A stretch of DNA of 64,000 nucleotides from NCBI GenBank assembly GCA_945897515.1, contig CAMDFO010000015.1:1-64000 (forward strand), given 5' to 3'. The notes beneath the pieces were generated by a model, which was not told the origin of the DNA, made no database searches, and saw only the letters and a program-made list of their open reading frames with translations. Shown piece by piece: positions 63,590 through 64,000 of the stretch. Within the stretch, counting starts at the first letter, position 1, and the number at the start of each line of letters is the position of its first letter. The position numbers and the translations under genes were made by a program. This stretch comes from Rhodoplanes serenus. GTDB lineage: Bacteria > Pseudomonadota > Alphaproteobacteria > Rhizobiales > Xanthobacteraceae.

Positions 63590-64000
63590 ATGGCCACGCG
63601 ACGGGAATTTCTGGCGCTTGCAGGCGCCGCAGGATTGGCGGGGACAGGTCTCGGCATCGCACCGGCAGGGGCTCAGACCCAGGTCGGCGGCTGGCCGTCG
63701 CGCCCGATCCGCGTGATCTCGCCGACCGCGACCGGCGGGCCGGGCCAGAACTTCCGGATCTACGCCGATCATCTCAAGGACACGTTCGGCCAGAGCTTCG
63801 TGCTGGAGAACATTGCCGGCGGCTCGGGCTCGGTCGGCTGCATGGCGGTGGCACGCGCCGCGCCGGACGGCCACACGCTGCTGCTGGCGTCCAACAGCCA
63901 CATCATTCTGGCTCCGCTGGTACTCACCGGCTCGCCGGTCAACGTCAAGCGCGACTTCACGCCGATCGCGCTGATGTTCACCTTCCCGTTCCTGCTGGTG
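63590..64000 (+). CDS. Bug/TctC family periplasmic solute-binding protein (3' end cut by window)
   Basis: The first 137 residues are in the window. The N-terminus MATRREFLALAGAAGLAGTG ending APAGAQ has an RR-x-FL pattern suggesting Tat export. WPSRPIRVISPTATGGPGQN and AAPDGHTLLLASNSHI are Bug blocks. GGGGAGG lies before the ATG. It diverges from the MetE-like gene at 62474 by about 85 nt, hinting at a common locus. Confidence 0.88.
   Translation, partial: MATRREFLALAGAAGLAGTGLGIAPAGAQTQVGGWPSRPIRVISPTATGGPGQNFRIYADHLKDTFGQSFVLENIAGGSGSVGCMAVARAAPDGHTLLLASNSHIILAPLVLTGSPVNVKRDFTPIALMFTFPFLLV

Noticed and set aside
1-64000. CRISPR arrays, rRNA genes, intact insertion sequences, riboswitches
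   Set aside because: Looked for by eye on both strands; no regularly spaced repeats, rRNA motifs, transposase families or known riboswitch cores were seen.

Overview
The window is about 64 kb of GC-rich, densely coded DNA from an alphaproteobacterium, most likely of the Bradyrhizobium/Xanthobacteraceae part of the Hyphomicrobiales. This rests on tRNA-His with A73 and a G1-U72 pair (an alphaproteobacterial trait), short palindromic intergenic repeats typical of bradyrhizobia, phasins, a PdhS/PleC/DivJ-type cell-cycle kinase, and many Bug/TctC and NMT1-type substrate-binding proteins. The genus is inference.

Region 1 (1-23.1 kb) is a catabolic supercluster. It has two NtaA-like flavin monooxygenases (one cut by the window edge), three paralogous FAD aromatic-hydroxylase-type monooxygenases, an Old Yellow Enzyme, a VOC protein, an alpha/beta esterase, an SMP-30-type lactonase, two single-domain RidA proteins and one protein with three RidA folds in a single chain. 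It also holds two NMT1-type ABC uptake systems, a Bug/TctC binding protein and a LysR regulator. The repeated pairing of FAD monooxygenase, RidA and ABC importer suggests uptake and oxidative breakdown of an unknown, probably nitrogen-containing, aromatic or heterocyclic compound. Repeat elements, a decayed ABC ATPase and a tRNA 3'-end-like scrap lie between the genes.

Region 2 (23.1-30.1 kb) looks like a relict integrative element ending at a tRNA-His gene whose 3' end faces it. It carries two unknown proteins (one with an integrase core-binding-like N-terminus but no catalytic domain), a DnaQ-like exonuclease, a mobile-element-type topoisomerase III separated by an in-frame TAG from a DUF5710 domain, and a truncated T5orf172 (GIY-YIG-like) protein.

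Region 3 (30.2-64 kb) is more chromosomal in character. It holds an alpha/beta hydrolase and a TctC binding protein, a phasin plus a frameshifted phasin with TGC-N3-GCA palindromes upstream, a large PAS histidine kinase, a meta-cleavage-like hydrolase/hydratase pair and a DUF1194 protein. Then come an iron(III) ABC binding protein and permease, a ModA-like binding protein, a 3-oxoacid CoA-transferase, AsmA, a MATE exporter with a divergent LysR, and a spermidine/putrescine-type ABC operon lacking its binding protein. The end of the window has a response regulator, glycerol kinase and glycerol-3-phosphate dehydrogenase, twin Lin0512 proteins, a short Hsp70-like protein, a chemoreceptor with a haem-c motif, a canonical RidA, a lipoprotein, a MetE-C-like enzyme and the start of another TctC protein.

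Most coordinates were set by choosing the start with a good ribosome binding site or family-consistent N-terminus; functions are family-level unless stated otherwise.
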